From NCBI GenBank assembly GCA_021648025.1, contig JAKITO010000002.1:1-64000 (forward strand): DNA of 64,000 bases. The letters are read 5' to 3'. The first letter of the stretch is position 1, and each line of letters opens with the position of its first letter. Source of the DNA: Paracoccaceae bacterium (GTDB lineage: Bacteria > Pseudomonadota > Alphaproteobacteria > Rhodobacterales > Rhodobacteraceae). A program made the translations under genes and the position numbers. This document shows, in pieces, positions 7,438 to 16,090 of the stretch. The notes under the pieces are model-generated. The model saw nothing but the letters and a program-made list of their open reading frames with translations, was not told where the DNA came from and did no database searches.

Positions 7438-9081
7438 ATGGCTGAGAAATTATGGCTGTATGATACCACGTTGAGGGACGGGCAGCAGACCCAGGGGGTG
7501 CAGTTTTCGATTGCCGAGAAGGTGCAGATTGCCCAGGCGCTGGACGGATTGGGGATTGATTATATCGAAGGCGGCTGGCCGGGGGCCAATCCGACGGATT
7601 CCGGGTTTTTTGAGGCGGTGCCACCGGTCAAGGCGCGCTTGACGGCGTTTGGAATGACCAAACGGGCCGGACGATCGGCCCAGAATGATGAGGTTCTGGC
7701 GGCAGTGATGAATGCCGGGACCGGGACCGTGTGTCTGGTCGGCAAGGCGCATGACTATCATGTCCGCGCCGCTCTTGGCATTGAACTGGCTGAGAACATT
7801 GATAATATTTCGGCGTCATTTGCCCATATCGTCGCCGACGGGCGCGAGGCATTGTTTGACGCCGAACATTTCTTTGATGGCTACAAGGCCAACCCGGGCT
7901 ATGCCTTGGAGGCGTGTCATGCGGCGTTTTCGGCGGGCGCGCGCTGGGTCGTGTTGTGCGACACCAATGGCGGCGCATTGCCCGAAGAAATTGGCCGGAT
8001 TGTTGGCGAAGTGATAGCTTCGGGCATTCCCGGCACGGCGTTGGGCATTCACACCCATAATGATTGCGAAAACGCCGTGGCCGGGGCGTTGGCGGCAATT
8101 GATGCCGGGGTGCGTCAGGTTCAGGGCACGTTGAACGGGCTGGGCGAGCGGTGCGGCAACGCCAATCTGACGACATTGATCCCGATCTTGTTGCTAAAGG
8201 AACCCTATGCCAGTTTGTTTGATATTGGCGTTAGTTTGCAGGCGTTGACCGGGCTGACGGGCATGTCGCGGATGCTGGATGACATTCTGAACCGGGTGCC
8301 GATGCGCCAGGCGCCGTTTGTGGGTGCCTCGGCGTTTGCCCACAAGGCCGGGCTGCATGCCAGTGCGATCCTGAAAGACCCGTCCACTTACGAACACATC
8401 GAACCAAAGGTGGTGGGCAATGCGCGGATCATCCCGATGTCCAATCAGGCCGGGCAATCAAACCTGCGCCGCCGTCTGGCCGAAGCGGGGCTTGCGGTCG
8501 ACAAGGGCGCACCTGCTTTGGGGCGGATATTGCAGCGGATCAAGGCGCGCGAAGATGAAGGGTATTCGTATGACACCGCCCAGGCAAGTTTTGAGCTGTT
8601 GGCGCGTGATGAGTTGGGGCGGTCGGGCGAATTTTTTGAGGTAAAGCGCTATAAGGTGACGGTTGAGAGGCGCAAGAACAAGTATAATCAAATGGTTAGC
8701 CTGTCAGAGGCGGTTGTCGTCGTCAAAGTCGACGGGAAAAAGAAACTTTCGGTCAGTGAATCGATGGATGAAATGGGCAGCGACCGTGGCCCGGTGAACG
8801 CTCTGGTCAAAGCGTTGGTCAAAGATCTTGGGCCATATTCCGAGATTCTGAGCGATTTCCGGCTGGTTGATTACAAGGTTCGCATCACTCAGGGTGGCAC
8901 AGATTCTGGTACTGGGGCAGTGACCCGGGTGATCATCGATTCAGAAGACGGGCAGGGGCGGCGATGGTCCACCGTTGGCGTGTCGGCCAATATTGTTGAC
9001 GCCAGTTTCGAGGCGCTGTTGGATGCGATCAATTGGAAATTACTGCGCGATTGTGCAGTGAATCATTCGGTGAATCCCTAA
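7438..9081 (+). CDS. cimA: (R)-citramalate synthase
   Basis: A 547-residue member of the isopropylmalate/homocitrate synthase family. The start region LYDTTLRDGQQTQGVQFS and the following IDYIEGGWPGANPTD are characteristic of citramalate synthases, which condense acetyl-CoA with pyruvate and open a threonine-independent route to isoleucine. The metal-binding HxH occurs in GIHTHNDCENA, and NGLGERCGNANL follows. The C-terminal region (from about 380) matches the regulatory LeuA dimer domain, with DGKKKLSVSESMDEMG and the SGTGAVTRVIIDSEDG stretch. The ATG at 7438 follows an AAAGGTGAGG site; a GTG one codon earlier is possible. Confidence 0.93.
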   Translation: MAEKLWLYDTTLRDGQQTQGVQFSIAEKVQIAQALDGLGIDYIEGGWPGANPTDSGFFEAVPPVKARLTAFGMTKRAGRSAQNDEVLAAVMNAGTGTVCLVGKAHDYHVRAALGIELAENIDNISASFAHIVADGREALFDAEHFFDGYKANPGYALEACHAAFSAGARWVVLCDTNGGALPEEIGRIVGEVIASGIPGTALGIHTHNDCENAVAGALAAIDAGVRQVQGTLNGLGERCGNANLTTLIPILLLKEPYASLFDIGVSLQALTGLTGMSRMLDDILNRVPMRQAPFVGASAFAHKAGLHASAILKDPSTYEHIEPKVVGNARIIPMSNQAGQSNLRRRLAEAGLAVDKGAPALGRILQRIKAREDEGYSYDTAQASFELLARDELGRSGEFFEVKRYKVTVERRKNKYNQMVSLSEAVVVVKVDGKKKLSVSESMDEMGSDRGPVNALVKALVKDLGPYSEILSDFRLVDYKVRITQGGTDSGTGAVTRVIIDSEDGQGRRWSTVGVSANIVDASFEALLDAINWKLLRDCAVNHSVNP

Positions 9082-9084
9082 AAT

Positions 9085-9137
9085 TGTAACCTTGACGTTA
9101 CATGGCTCGTGTCATATGTAACCCCTAAGTTACATAT
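9085..9137 (+). promoter_or_regulatory. Promoter with two TGTAAC-N6-GTTACA operators
   Basis: A sigma-70-like promoter is visible: TTGACG (9092-9097), a 17-base spacer and TATGTA (9115-9120). Two inverted repeats with the same half-site overlap it: TGTAAC-N6-GTTACA at 9085-9102 over the -35 box, and ATATGTAAC-N6-GTTACATAT at 9114-9137 over the -10 box. Their centres are 32 bases apart, close to three helical turns. This is the layout of an autorepressed operon, and the XRE regulator encoded in this operon is the obvious candidate. Confidence 0.8.
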
Positions 9138-9147
9138 GGAGATCACA

Positions 9148-9567
9148 ATGACCGTCGAAAAGCTTCAAACCATTCGCCGCTGGGTGTTCCTGATTATCGG
9201 GCTGACGTGCTTGCTTTATGCGGGTATTTACCTGGTTCTGGGGATGTCTGATATTCTGAATCCGTTTTTGCCGGGGGTCATTGGCCTGGCCGGAGGGTTG
9301 ATCCTTGTCATCGCCAGCCTGATCGGTGGGCATTCGGTTGCCGAGGCGGTGTTTGATGAAATGTCGCGGGCCGAATGGGGGCGGGCGTTGAGGTTTGGAT
9401 ATTGGTGGGCTTTGGCGCTGTATCCGGTTTTTGGCCTGTTGCTGTGGCGGGGGCTGGTTGACCAAACACAGGCCTTTGCGGTGATGGGCACGCTGACGGG
9501 CGGGGTGCCATTGCTGTATTATTGCTGGCTGGATATGCGGGGGCAGGGCCATGGAATTGTTGAATAA
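9148..9567 (+). CDS. Four-helix membrane protein paired with an XRE regulator
   Basis: A 139-residue inner membrane protein with four predicted helices, beginning VFLIIGLTCLLYAGIYLVLG, IGLAGGLILVIASLI, WWALALYPVFGLLLW and FAVMGTLTGGVPLLYYCW. The start is the ATG at 9148, with GGAG seven bases upstream. It overlaps the XRE regulator gene by 17 bases, so the two are translationally coupled. Small membrane protein plus XRE regulator pairs are common and usually uncharacterised. The membrane protein may be the regulated output or a signal sensor; the sequence does not show which. Confidence 0.75.
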   Translation: MTVEKLQTIRRWVFLIIGLTCLLYAGIYLVLGMSDILNPFLPGVIGLAGGLILVIASLIGGHSVAEAVFDEMSRAEWGRALRFGYWWALALYPVFGLLLWRGLVDQTQAFAVMGTLTGGVPLLYYCWLDMRGQGHGIVE

Positions 9568-9757
9568 CCTCAAAGAATTACGCAAGGCTCGCGGGTTGAC
9601 ACAGGCGCAATTGGCAGAGGCGGCGGGGGTGTCGCGCAAGACAATCAACACGATTGAGAACCGCGTGTTCATTCCCAGCACCGTGTTGGCCCTGCGATTG
9701 GGCAAAGTGTTGCAGGTGCGGGTGGAAGATGTGTTCGAACTGGGCCAGAAAGGCTGA
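9551..9757 (+). CDS. Small XRE-family transcriptional regulator
   Basis: A 68-residue protein that is almost only a helix-turn-helix: LKELRKARGLTQAQLAEAAG, VSRKTINTIENRVFIPSTVL. It resembles the short YozG/YgzD-type XRE proteins encoded next to membrane proteins. It overlaps the membrane protein gene upstream by 17 bases. The two dyad operators at the operon promoter suggest that it represses its own operon as a dimer. Confidence 0.88.
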   Translation: MELLNNLKELRKARGLTQAQLAEAAGVSRKTINTIENRVFIPSTVLALRLGKVLQVRVEDVFELGQKG

Positions 9758-9760
9758 CAA

Positions 9761-10735
9761 ATGCGAGTGATATTAGGAGTATTGGTGATTGAGGCCTTGG
9801 TTCTGCTGGTTCTGGCGTTTGGGTTAATTGCCTCTCAGCGTCTCGGGGCGCAGGAAATGGACGGTGCTGGGGGCTTGGATTTCTCGGGTGTTTTGCAAGG
9901 TGGGATTGATATGCCAAAGACGCAGGGCGTGAAAATGCGCGACGGCTATGAATTGCAGGTCCGCAGTTTTGGCAACACGGGCGCGCCATTGGTTGTGCTT
10001 GTGCATGGGTCTGGGTGGAACGGCTTGCAATTCAATAAGTTATCGGCCTCTCTTAAGGATGATTTTGCCGTTTTGGTGCCTGATCTGCGCGGTCATGGCG
10101 CGGCTCCGGGGCGGCGGGGTGATGTGGACTATATCGGCCAATTCGAAGATGATCTGGCGGATTTGATCACGGCGCGCGTGGGTCCGGGGCAAAAGGTGAT
10201 CCTGCTGGGGCACTCATCAGGTGGCGGGTTGGTGGTGCGGTTTGCCGGCGGGGCGCATGGCGGGTTGATTGATGGCGCTGTTTTGCTGGCCCCGTTTCTG
10301 AAATACAACGCACCGACCACGCGGAAAAATTCAGGCGGATGGGCGCATCCGCTGACCCGCCGGATCATTGGTTTGTCGATGCTGAACATGGTGGGGATTC
10401 GCGGGTTGAACCATCTGGAGATCATTCAGTTCAACATGCCCCGGGCGGTTCTGGACGGGGATTTGGGGCACCTTGCGACCACGTCCTACAGTTACCGGTT
10501 GAACACGTCGTTTGCACCAAGATCGAATTACCTGAAAGATATTAGTGCTTTGCCGCCTTACCTTTTGATGGCCGGGACGCTGGATGAGGCGTTCCATGGC
10601 GATCGTTACAAGGACGTCATGAGCCGGGCAAGCAACAAGGGGCGTTATCAACTGGTGCCGGATACGGGGCATCTGGCTATTGTTGATGCGCCGGAAACGG
10701 CCACGGCAATAGCGGCGTTCATAGATGCGCTTTGA
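9761..10735 (+). CDS. Alpha/beta hydrolase with N-terminal membrane anchor
   Basis: A 324-residue hydrolase starting three bases after the XRE gene. Residues 1-25 form a hydrophobic segment (VILGVLVIEALVLLVLAFG), either an anchor or an uncleaved signal. The core has the oxyanion strand VVLVHGSGWNG, then the nucleophile elbow GHSSGGG (serine), an acidic residue after LLMAGTLDEAF, and the catalytic histidine in DTGHLAIVD. It looks like a serine esterase/lipase of the monoacylglycerol lipase type; the substrate is unknown. Its end overlaps the next gene by 11 bases, so they probably form one transcript. Confidence 0.82.
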   Translation: MRVILGVLVIEALVLLVLAFGLIASQRLGAQEMDGAGGLDFSGVLQGGIDMPKTQGVKMRDGYELQVRSFGNTGAPLVVLVHGSGWNGLQFNKLSASLKDDFAVLVPDLRGHGAAPGRRGDVDYIGQFEDDLADLITARVGPGQKVILLGHSSGGGLVVRFAGGAHGGLIDGAVLLAPFLKYNAPTTRKNSGGWAHPLTRRIIGLSMLNMVGIRGLNHLEIIQFNMPRAVLDGDLGHLATTSYSYRLNTSFAPRSNYLKDISALPPYLLMAGTLDEAFHGDRYKDVMSRASNKGRYQLVPDTGHLAIVDAPETATAIAAFIDAL

Positions 10736-11501
10736 CGACAACATAACGGCCTGTGCCGGGTTGGTGCAGCGCGCCGACCCGGACCGGTTCATGGCGGCGA
10801 TGGCGGCCCCGGTGTCGGTGCGGGGCGCATTATTTGTGCTGTATGCGTTCAACGTCGAAGTGGCACGCGCACCTTGGGTGACAAATGAACCAGAGATTGC
10901 GGCGATGCGGTTGCAATGGTGGCGTGATGCCCTGGAGGAGATTGCCGCGGGCAAGGGCGTGCGCCGCCATGAGGTGGTGACGCCTCTGGCGGCAATTATC
11001 AATGTCGAACAAGCCACAGTTCTGGATGAGCTTATTTGCGCAAGATATTGGGATATAAACAATGTTCCGTTTCAGGATTTGGCCGGTCTATTCCAGTATC
11101 TTGATCAGACTTCCGGCCATTTGATCCGGGTCTGCGCCCAGGTTCTTGGGGATGCCGACGAAACGGTGGTGACCGATTTTGGCTTTGCCACCGGATTGGC
11201 CAACTGGCTCCGTGCGGTGCCCGAATTGCGGGCGCGTGGTCGGATGCCGTTACCGGATGGTTCCCCCGAGGCAATCCGGGGATTGGCACAGGCCGGGTTG
11301 GACCGGTTGCAAAAGGCGCGCGCGCACCGGGCCGGGGTGTCCAGGCTGGCATCATCGGCATTGCTGGTGGGGTGGCAGACTGAAACAGTTCTGCGCCGCA
11401 CCCTGCGCGACCCGGCCCGGGTGAACACAGGGACATTGATGCCGGGCGAATTCAGGCGACGGATTTCTTTGATGCGACAAGTGGTTACCGGTCGTTGGTA
11501 A
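10725..11501 (+). CDS. Squalene/phytoene synthase-like protein
   Basis: A 258-residue protein of the trans-isoprenyl-diphosphate synthase fold. It has RGALFVLYAFNVEVAR and RLQWWRDALEEI near the N-terminus and LDQTSGHLIRVCAQVLG in the middle. The aspartate-rich DxxxD motifs of true squalene/phytoene synthases are not obvious. It is therefore closer to the NDUFAF6-like subgroup associated with respiratory complex I assembly than to a carotenoid enzyme. That placement is an inference. The gene overlaps the hydrolase gene by 11 bases. Confidence 0.75.
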   Translation: MRFDDNITACAGLVQRADPDRFMAAMAAPVSVRGALFVLYAFNVEVARAPWVTNEPEIAAMRLQWWRDALEEIAAGKGVRRHEVVTPLAAIINVEQATVLDELICARYWDINNVPFQDLAGLFQYLDQTSGHLIRVCAQVLGDADETVVTDFGFATGLANWLRAVPELRARGRMPLPDGSPEAIRGLAQAGLDRLQKARAHRAGVSRLASSALLVGWQTETVLRRTLRDPARVNTGTLMPGEFRRRISLMRQVVTGRW

Positions 11502-11502
11502 T

Positions 11503-12726
11503 CTAATTCTGTTTGAAATCCGGGCGCAGCATCAGCCACAGCAAGGCGGCTCCGGCCAGGAACAACAGTGGCACCATGGCCATGTTCACCGCGGTCCAGC
11601 CTTCGACAGCTGACCCGCCCGAACAGTTCATCAACCCGCCCGAGGCAAGCGAAGCAACCGTCACACCACCAAATACGATCAAATCGTTCAGCCCCTGCAT
11701 CCGCCCGCGTTCATGCGGTTCATGGGCATCGGCCAGCATGGCGGTGGCACCGATAAAGCCAAAGTTCCAGCCGACCCCAAGCAGGAACAGCGCGACAAAA
11801 AAGTTACCCAACTCGACCCCGCTCAGGGCAACGACGCCGGCTGATGCCAGAATGACCAATCCGGTGGCGACGATGCGTTCAACCCCAAAGCGGTTGATCA
11901 GGTGGCCCGTAAAGAAGGATGGCGCAAACATCGCCAATACGTGGACCGAAACCACGTCTGCCGCGTTGTTCTGGGTATAGCCACAGCCAACCACCGCCAG
12001 CGGGGTCGAGGTCATCACCAGATTCATCAGCGCGTAAGAGACCATGGCGCAGGTGACGGCCACGGCGATGCGTGGTGTGGTAATCAGTTCCCACCGGGTG
12101 CGGCCACGGGGGCTGTCGGCGCTGGGGGCAGGTGGTTTTGGGATGTCGAGGGCAAAGAATAACAGGCTGCCGACAACATTGACGGCGATCACCGCCAGAA
12201 ACGTGCCAAGGAACGGGATAACCATGGCCGACGCAGTCAGTTTGACGATCTGCGGGCCGATGATGGCTGCTGCCAGCCCACCAGCCATGACATACGAGAT
12301 CGCTTTGGGGCGGTATTCGTCCGAGGCGGTATCGGTGGCGGCAAAACGGTAAAAGCCATGGGCGCTCATATAGATACCGGTGATCAGGCTGCCGGCCAGA
12401 AACACCGGGAACGCCCCAAGGTAAAGGCCGTAGGCCGAGACCATACCGCCGATTGCCCCCGCAGCGGCGCCGACAAAGAACCCGGCACGCCGCCCCCATT
12501 TCTGCATGATCGCCGACATTGGCGTCGCCGCCAGCATCGAGCCAAGGACAATCAGCGAGATCGGCAAGGTAGCCAGGCAGATGTTAGAGGCCAGTGATTG
12601 ACCGGCCAGGCCGGCTGTGATGAAAATCATCGGCATTTGCGCGCCAAGGATCGCCTGGGCCAGGACCAGAACGATGACATTGCGCCGCGCGCGGGAGTCG
12701 TCAGCTATTAGGGGGGTGGTACTCAT
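11503..12726 (-). CDS. Major facilitator superfamily transporter
   Basis: A 407-residue inner membrane transporter with about 12 hydrophobic segments. The conserved loop between helices 2 and 3 is seen as MQKWGRRAGFFVGAAAGAI. A second, weaker copy of this pattern occurs in the C-half (NRFGVERIVATGLVIL), as is normal for MFS. The substrate cannot be inferred. It is convergent with the phytoene synthase-like gene (one base apart) and divergent from the AlkA-like glycosylase with a 76-base shared promoter region. Confidence 0.88.
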   Translation of the reverse strand: MSTTPLIADDSRARRNVIVLVLAQAILGAQMPMIFITAGLAGQSLASNICLATLPISLIVLGSMLAATPMSAIMQKWGRRAGFFVGAAAGAIGGMVSAYGLYLGAFPVFLAGSLITGIYMSAHGFYRFAATDTASDEYRPKAISYVMAGGLAAAIIGPQIVKLTASAMVIPFLGTFLAVIAVNVVGSLLFFALDIPKPPAPSADSPRGRTRWELITTPRIAVAVTCAMVSYALMNLVMTSTPLAVVGCGYTQNNAADVVSVHVLAMFAPSFFTGHLINRFGVERIVATGLVILASAGVVALSGVELGNFFVALFLLGVGWNFGFIGATAMLADAHEPHERGRMQGLNDLIVFGGVTVASLASGGLMNCSGGSAVEGWTAVNMAMVPLLFLAGAALLWLMLRPDFKQN

Positions 12727-12802
12727 AATCGGTGCTTACCGCCGAAAAAGCCGGGATACAAGACGCTTGCCTTTTGCTGCGTGCGGGGTAATCCATGGGC
12801 CC

Positions 12803-13447
12803 ATGTCACACACTTTGTCAATTGGCCGGATCATCGAAACCGACGCCTGCGTGGCAAGCGGGGCTGCGTGGTTGGCGGCGCGTGATGTGCGCATGGCGGA
12901 TGCGTTGGAATTGACCGGGCCGTTGCCTTTACGCCGTCGCGGTGACGGATTTTCGGAATTGCTTAGTGCAATTGTCAGCCAACAGGTCAGTGTGGCCTCG
13001 GCCAGGGCGATCTGGGGGCGGATGAAAGGGGCTGGGCTGACCGAACCTGCGCTGATTGCCGGCGCCAGTGATGATGAAATGCGCGCCGTAGGGTTAAGCC
13101 GCCAAAAGATACGGTACGCAAGGGCGCTGGTCGAAGCCAGAATAGATTACCACGCCTTACGCAGTGTGCCCGATGCAGATGTCCTGGCCACCCTGACCCG
13201 TGTTTCGGGCATCGGCCCCTGGACCGCCGAAATATATGCGATGTTCTCGCTGGGTCGTGCCGATGTATTCGCCCCGGGTGATCTGGCCTTGCAGGAATCT
13301 GCACGGTTATTGTTTGATCTGCCCGAGCGCCCGAAGGAACGCGCCTTTCGCGAGATGGCAAAGGACTGGTCGCCGTGGTCGTCGGTGGCGGCGCGGTTGT
13401 TGTGGGCCTATTACCGTGTCGCCAAGGACCGCGAGGGCGTTGGGTGA
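12803..13447 (+). CDS. DNA-3-methyladenine glycosylase II, AlkA family
   Basis: A 214-residue helix-hairpin-helix DNA glycosylase that would remove alkylated bases. Core features are LLSAIVSQQVSVASARAIW, the hairpin motif RVSGIGPWTAEIYAMFSLG and the catalytic aspartate in VFAPGDLALQ. It lacks the extra N-terminal beta domain of E. coli AlkA, as many short alphaproteobacterial homologues do. The ATG at 12803 was chosen; the longer frame runs backward into the MFS gene on the other strand. Confidence 0.87.
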   Translation: MSHTLSIGRIIETDACVASGAAWLAARDVRMADALELTGPLPLRRRGDGFSELLSAIVSQQVSVASARAIWGRMKGAGLTEPALIAGASDDEMRAVGLSRQKIRYARALVEARIDYHALRSVPDADVLATLTRVSGIGPWTAEIYAMFSLGRADVFAPGDLALQESARLLFDLPERPKERAFREMAKDWSPWSSVAARLLWAYYRVAKDREGVG

Positions 13448-13549
13448 TATTTGCGTCGCTCATCAAGCCATGAATGGCTTTCTTCGCGGCTTGCCAGTCG
13501 GGGGGTGACGTGGCACTTAAACGTCAAATCAACCAGCGGGGACAGGCCA

Positions 13550-14215
13550 GTGACAAGAGTGTTGAACGCAGAGCGCAGAGCGGCGCAATCGGGGCAGACC
13601 AGGTCAATTGTGGTGTTCCTGCACGGGTACGGCGCCAATGGTGCCGACCTTTTGGGGCTGGCTGATCCATTGGCCGAGCATTTGCCAGACACCATGTTTG
13701 TCGCCCCTGACGCGCCCGAAGCCTGCCCCGGAGCACCAATGGGGTTACAGTGGTTCCCGATCCCGTGGATTGACAATTCGTCCGAAGAAGAGGCCGAACG
13801 AGGCATGGTGGCGGCGGTCGATGATCTGAACGCTTTTCTTGATGCCTTGATGGTGGACGAAGATGTATTGCCCGAACAGGTGGTGTTGTTCGGATTTTCC
13901 CAGGGGTCAATGATGGCGCTGCATGTGGCCCCGCGGCGCGAGGATATGCTGGCGGGGGTGGTGGCATTTTCGGGTCGTTTGCTAAGCCCTGAATCGCTGA
14001 TGGATGATGTGGTTCAGCGCCCGGCGGTCCTGTTGGTGCATGGCGACATTGACGATGTGGTGCCACCCCAGTCGATGCCTCAGGCGGTCGAGGCATTGCA
14101 AAGTGCCGGGTTCAAAGACGTGTTTGCCCATGTGATGAAGGGCACGGGCCACGGCATCGCGCCCGACGGGCTAAGCGTGGCATTGGCATTCATGCGCGAC
14201 AAACTGGGGCTGTGA
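13550..14215 (+). CDS. Carboxylesterase/phospholipase of the alpha/beta hydrolase fold
   Basis: A 221-residue hydrolase similar to YpfH and carboxylesterase II. Landmarks: VVFLHGYGANGADLL, the serine elbow GFSQGSMMAL, an aspartate in HGDIDDVVPP and the histidine in GTGHGIAPDG. The start is uncertain. A GTG at 13550 gives VTRVLNAERRAAQSG and a normal family length, but the frame stays open upstream to 13451. The stop overlaps the next gene start in GTGA, so the two are coupled. Confidence 0.82.
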   Translation: MTRVLNAERRAAQSGQTRSIVVFLHGYGANGADLLGLADPLAEHLPDTMFVAPDAPEACPGAPMGLQWFPIPWIDNSSEEEAERGMVAAVDDLNAFLDALMVDEDVLPEQVVLFGFSQGSMMALHVAPRREDMLAGVVAFSGRLLSPESLMDDVVQRPAVLLVHGDIDDVVPPQSMPQAVEALQSAGFKDVFAHVMKGTGHGIAPDGLSVALAFMRDKLGL

Positions 14216-14700
14216 ATGCAATTGAAGTGCGCGCGATGCAGCCAGGCGATATGGTCGCCGCTTGCGCAATCCTGAATCAGATCATTCGCGCCGGGGGCAC
14301 AACGGCGTTGGAAACTGAATTGGATGAGACGAATTTTGCCCGTTATTATGCCGGAACGGATCTGATCGCCAACCACGTCGCCTTGGACACCCAAGGGCAG
14401 GTGGCCGGGTTCCAATGGCTTGGCGTGAACAAAAACCTGGACCGGTCCTGCGCCGATATCGCCACTTTCACCCGCCGCACCAATCCATTGCGCGGGGCCG
14501 GTCGGGCCTTATTCGCGACAACCACAAAATTCGCGAAAAACGCAGGCTTTGCCCAAATCAACGCAACTATCCGTGCCGACAATGTGTCGGGCCTTGGCTA
14601 TTATACCAAAATTGGGTTTGTTGATTTTTCGGTGGCCCGCGCCGTGCCCTTGCGCGACGAAACCCCGGTGGACCGGATTTCCAAGCGATATACCCTTTAG
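14212..14700 (+). CDS. GNAT-family N-acetyltransferase
   Basis: A 162-residue acetyltransferase. The N-terminus VRAMQPGDMVAACAILNQII is a typical GNAT opening. Motif A appears as RTNPLRGAGRALFATTTKFA, although the usual Q/RxxGxG/A is partly degenerate (NPLRGAGRAL). Motif B is INATIRADNVSGLGYYTKIGF. The start is GTG, inside the GTGA overlap with the esterase stop. It is similar to the phosphinothricin acetyltransferase-like group; the substrate is unknown. Confidence 0.8.
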   Translation: MNAIEVRAMQPGDMVAACAILNQIIRAGGTTALETELDETNFARYYAGTDLIANHVALDTQGQVAGFQWLGVNKNLDRSCADIATFTRRTNPLRGAGRALFATTTKFAKNAGFAQINATIRADNVSGLGYYTKIGFVDFSVARAVPLRDETPVDRISKRYTL

Positions 14701-14725
14701 TCAGCGGCAAGGTCAGTCCGCAAAG

Positions 14726-15301
14726 TCACTCTGCGGTCTTTGGTGGTCGGTTCTCAACATCTGCCCAGGTTCCGGGCACCAACCCGTCAAGTGCCCAAGG
14801 CCCAATGCGCCAACGGATCAACCGCAAGGTCGGATGGCCAAGCGCTGCCGTCATCCGGCGCACCTGACGGTTTCGCCCTTCGCGCAGGGTAAGTTCGATC
14901 CAACTATCAGGGATGGACTTGCGCACCCTGATTGGCGGCATCCGTGGCCACAGGTCCGGCGGCGCAGCAATCAGCCGGGCCTTGGCCGGACGGGTTGGAC
15001 CGTCTTTCAGGGTGATGCCATCCCTCCAGGCCGCAAGGGCGGCCTCGTCCGGGATGCCTTCGATCTGCACCAGATAGGTCTTGGCCATCTTATGCGCCGG
15101 ATCGGAAATGCGCGCCTGTTGGCGGCCATCATCGGTCAGCATCATCAACCCTTCGCTGTCCTTGTCCAGCCGCCCGGCGGGATAGACACCGGGCAGGGTG
15201 ATAAAATCCGAAAGGGTGGGGCGCGGATTATCCCCCATACTGGCATCGGTGAATTGCGCCAGCACGCCAAACGGTTTGTTAAATCGGATCAGTCGGGTCA
15301 T
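14726..15301 (-). CDS. rluE: 23S rRNA pseudouridine synthase, RluE type
   Basis: A 191-residue member of the RsuA/RluB/E/F family without the N-terminal S4 domain, as in RluE. It begins MTRLIRFNKPFGVLAQFTD. The catalytic aspartate is in PAGRLDKDSEGLMMLT, followed by KTYLVQIEG and the basic EGRNRQVRRMTAALGHPTL. RluE in E. coli modifies U2457 of 23S rRNA. The ATG at 15301 gives the canonical N-terminus; an upstream ATG would add eight atypical residues. Confidence 0.88.
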   Translation of the reverse strand: MTRLIRFNKPFGVLAQFTDASMGDNPRPTLSDFITLPGVYPAGRLDKDSEGLMMLTDDGRQQARISDPAHKMAKTYLVQIEGIPDEAALAAWRDGITLKDGPTRPAKARLIAAPPDLWPRMPPIRVRKSIPDSWIELTLREGRNRQVRRMTAALGHPTLRLIRWRIGPWALDGLVPGTWADVENRPPKTAE

Positions 15302-15426
15302 GGTTCGGGTCTTAACCCAAGGCATGTGGGCGCCGCAACCACCCCGGGATATTGTCGGCCAATGGGGGCTTGCCAGCGCAAAACCAAGAGATATAGTCGC
15401 GCCATTGCCGTAAGGGTGGCAGAAAG

Positions 15427-16029
15427 ATGTGGACGAAGATGACCATCGACACCGAATTCAGGATTGATTTCACCCACAAACCCGGGGCGCTGAAACAGCA
15501 TCCGGCGCTGGTGCTGAATGCGGATTACCGGCCCTTGTCCTATTATCCGCTGTCGCTTTGGTCCTGGCAGGACGCGATCAAGGCGGCCTGGCTGGACCGG
15601 GTCGATATCGTCGCCGAATACGACGCCGTGGTGCGCAGCCCCTCGACCGAAATCCGCATCCCGTCGGTTGTGGTTCTGAAAGATTACGTCAAGGCCCAGA
15701 AACGCGTCGCCTTCACCCGCTTCAACCTGTTCTTACGTGACGAATTTCGCTGCCAGTATTGTGGCTCGAAGGGTGATCTGACCTTTGACCACGTGGTGCC
15801 CCGCGCCGCCGGCGGCGTGACATCGTGGCAAAACGTGGTCGCCGCCTGCTCGCCCTGCAACCTGCGCAAAGGCTCCAAAAGCCTGCACCATACCGGCCTG
15901 GCCCTGCGCCGCCCGCCGCGCCAGCCGGGTGCGGAAGAGCTGCGCAACATGGGCCGCAAATTCCCGCCCGGCCACCTGCACGAAAGCTGGATGGATTTCC
16001 TTTACTGGGACGCCGAACTGGAAGCCTGA
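15427..16029 (+). CDS. HNH endonuclease-domain protein
   Basis: A 200-residue protein with an HNH nuclease motif: CQYCG at about 111-115, then LTFDHVVPRAAGGVTSWQNV, ACSPCNLRKGSKS. The two CxxC pairs should bind a structural zinc ion, and DHVVPR holds the catalytic histidine. The N-terminal part (ALVLNADYRPLSYYPLSLWS) matches the widespread bacterial HNH family of unknown biological role, not a restriction system. No partner methylase lies nearby. An alternative ATG is four codons downstream. Confidence 0.88.
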   Translation: MWTKMTIDTEFRIDFTHKPGALKQHPALVLNADYRPLSYYPLSLWSWQDAIKAAWLDRVDIVAEYDAVVRSPSTEIRIPSVVVLKDYVKAQKRVAFTRFNLFLRDEFRCQYCGSKGDLTFDHVVPRAAGGVTSWQNVVAACSPCNLRKGSKSLHHTGLALRRPPRQPGAEELRNMGRKFPPGHLHESWMDFLYWDAELEA

Positions 16030-16090
16030 GAACCAGGTTTCAACTTCATCTTGCTAAATAAACTCCCGACCCGTTGCCCGGCAGGGCCTG

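Noticed and set aside
15427-16029. HNH protein as part of a restriction or retron-type defence system
   Set aside because: No methylase, reverse transcriptase or other defence gene is adjacent; it matches a widespread stand-alone HNH family.
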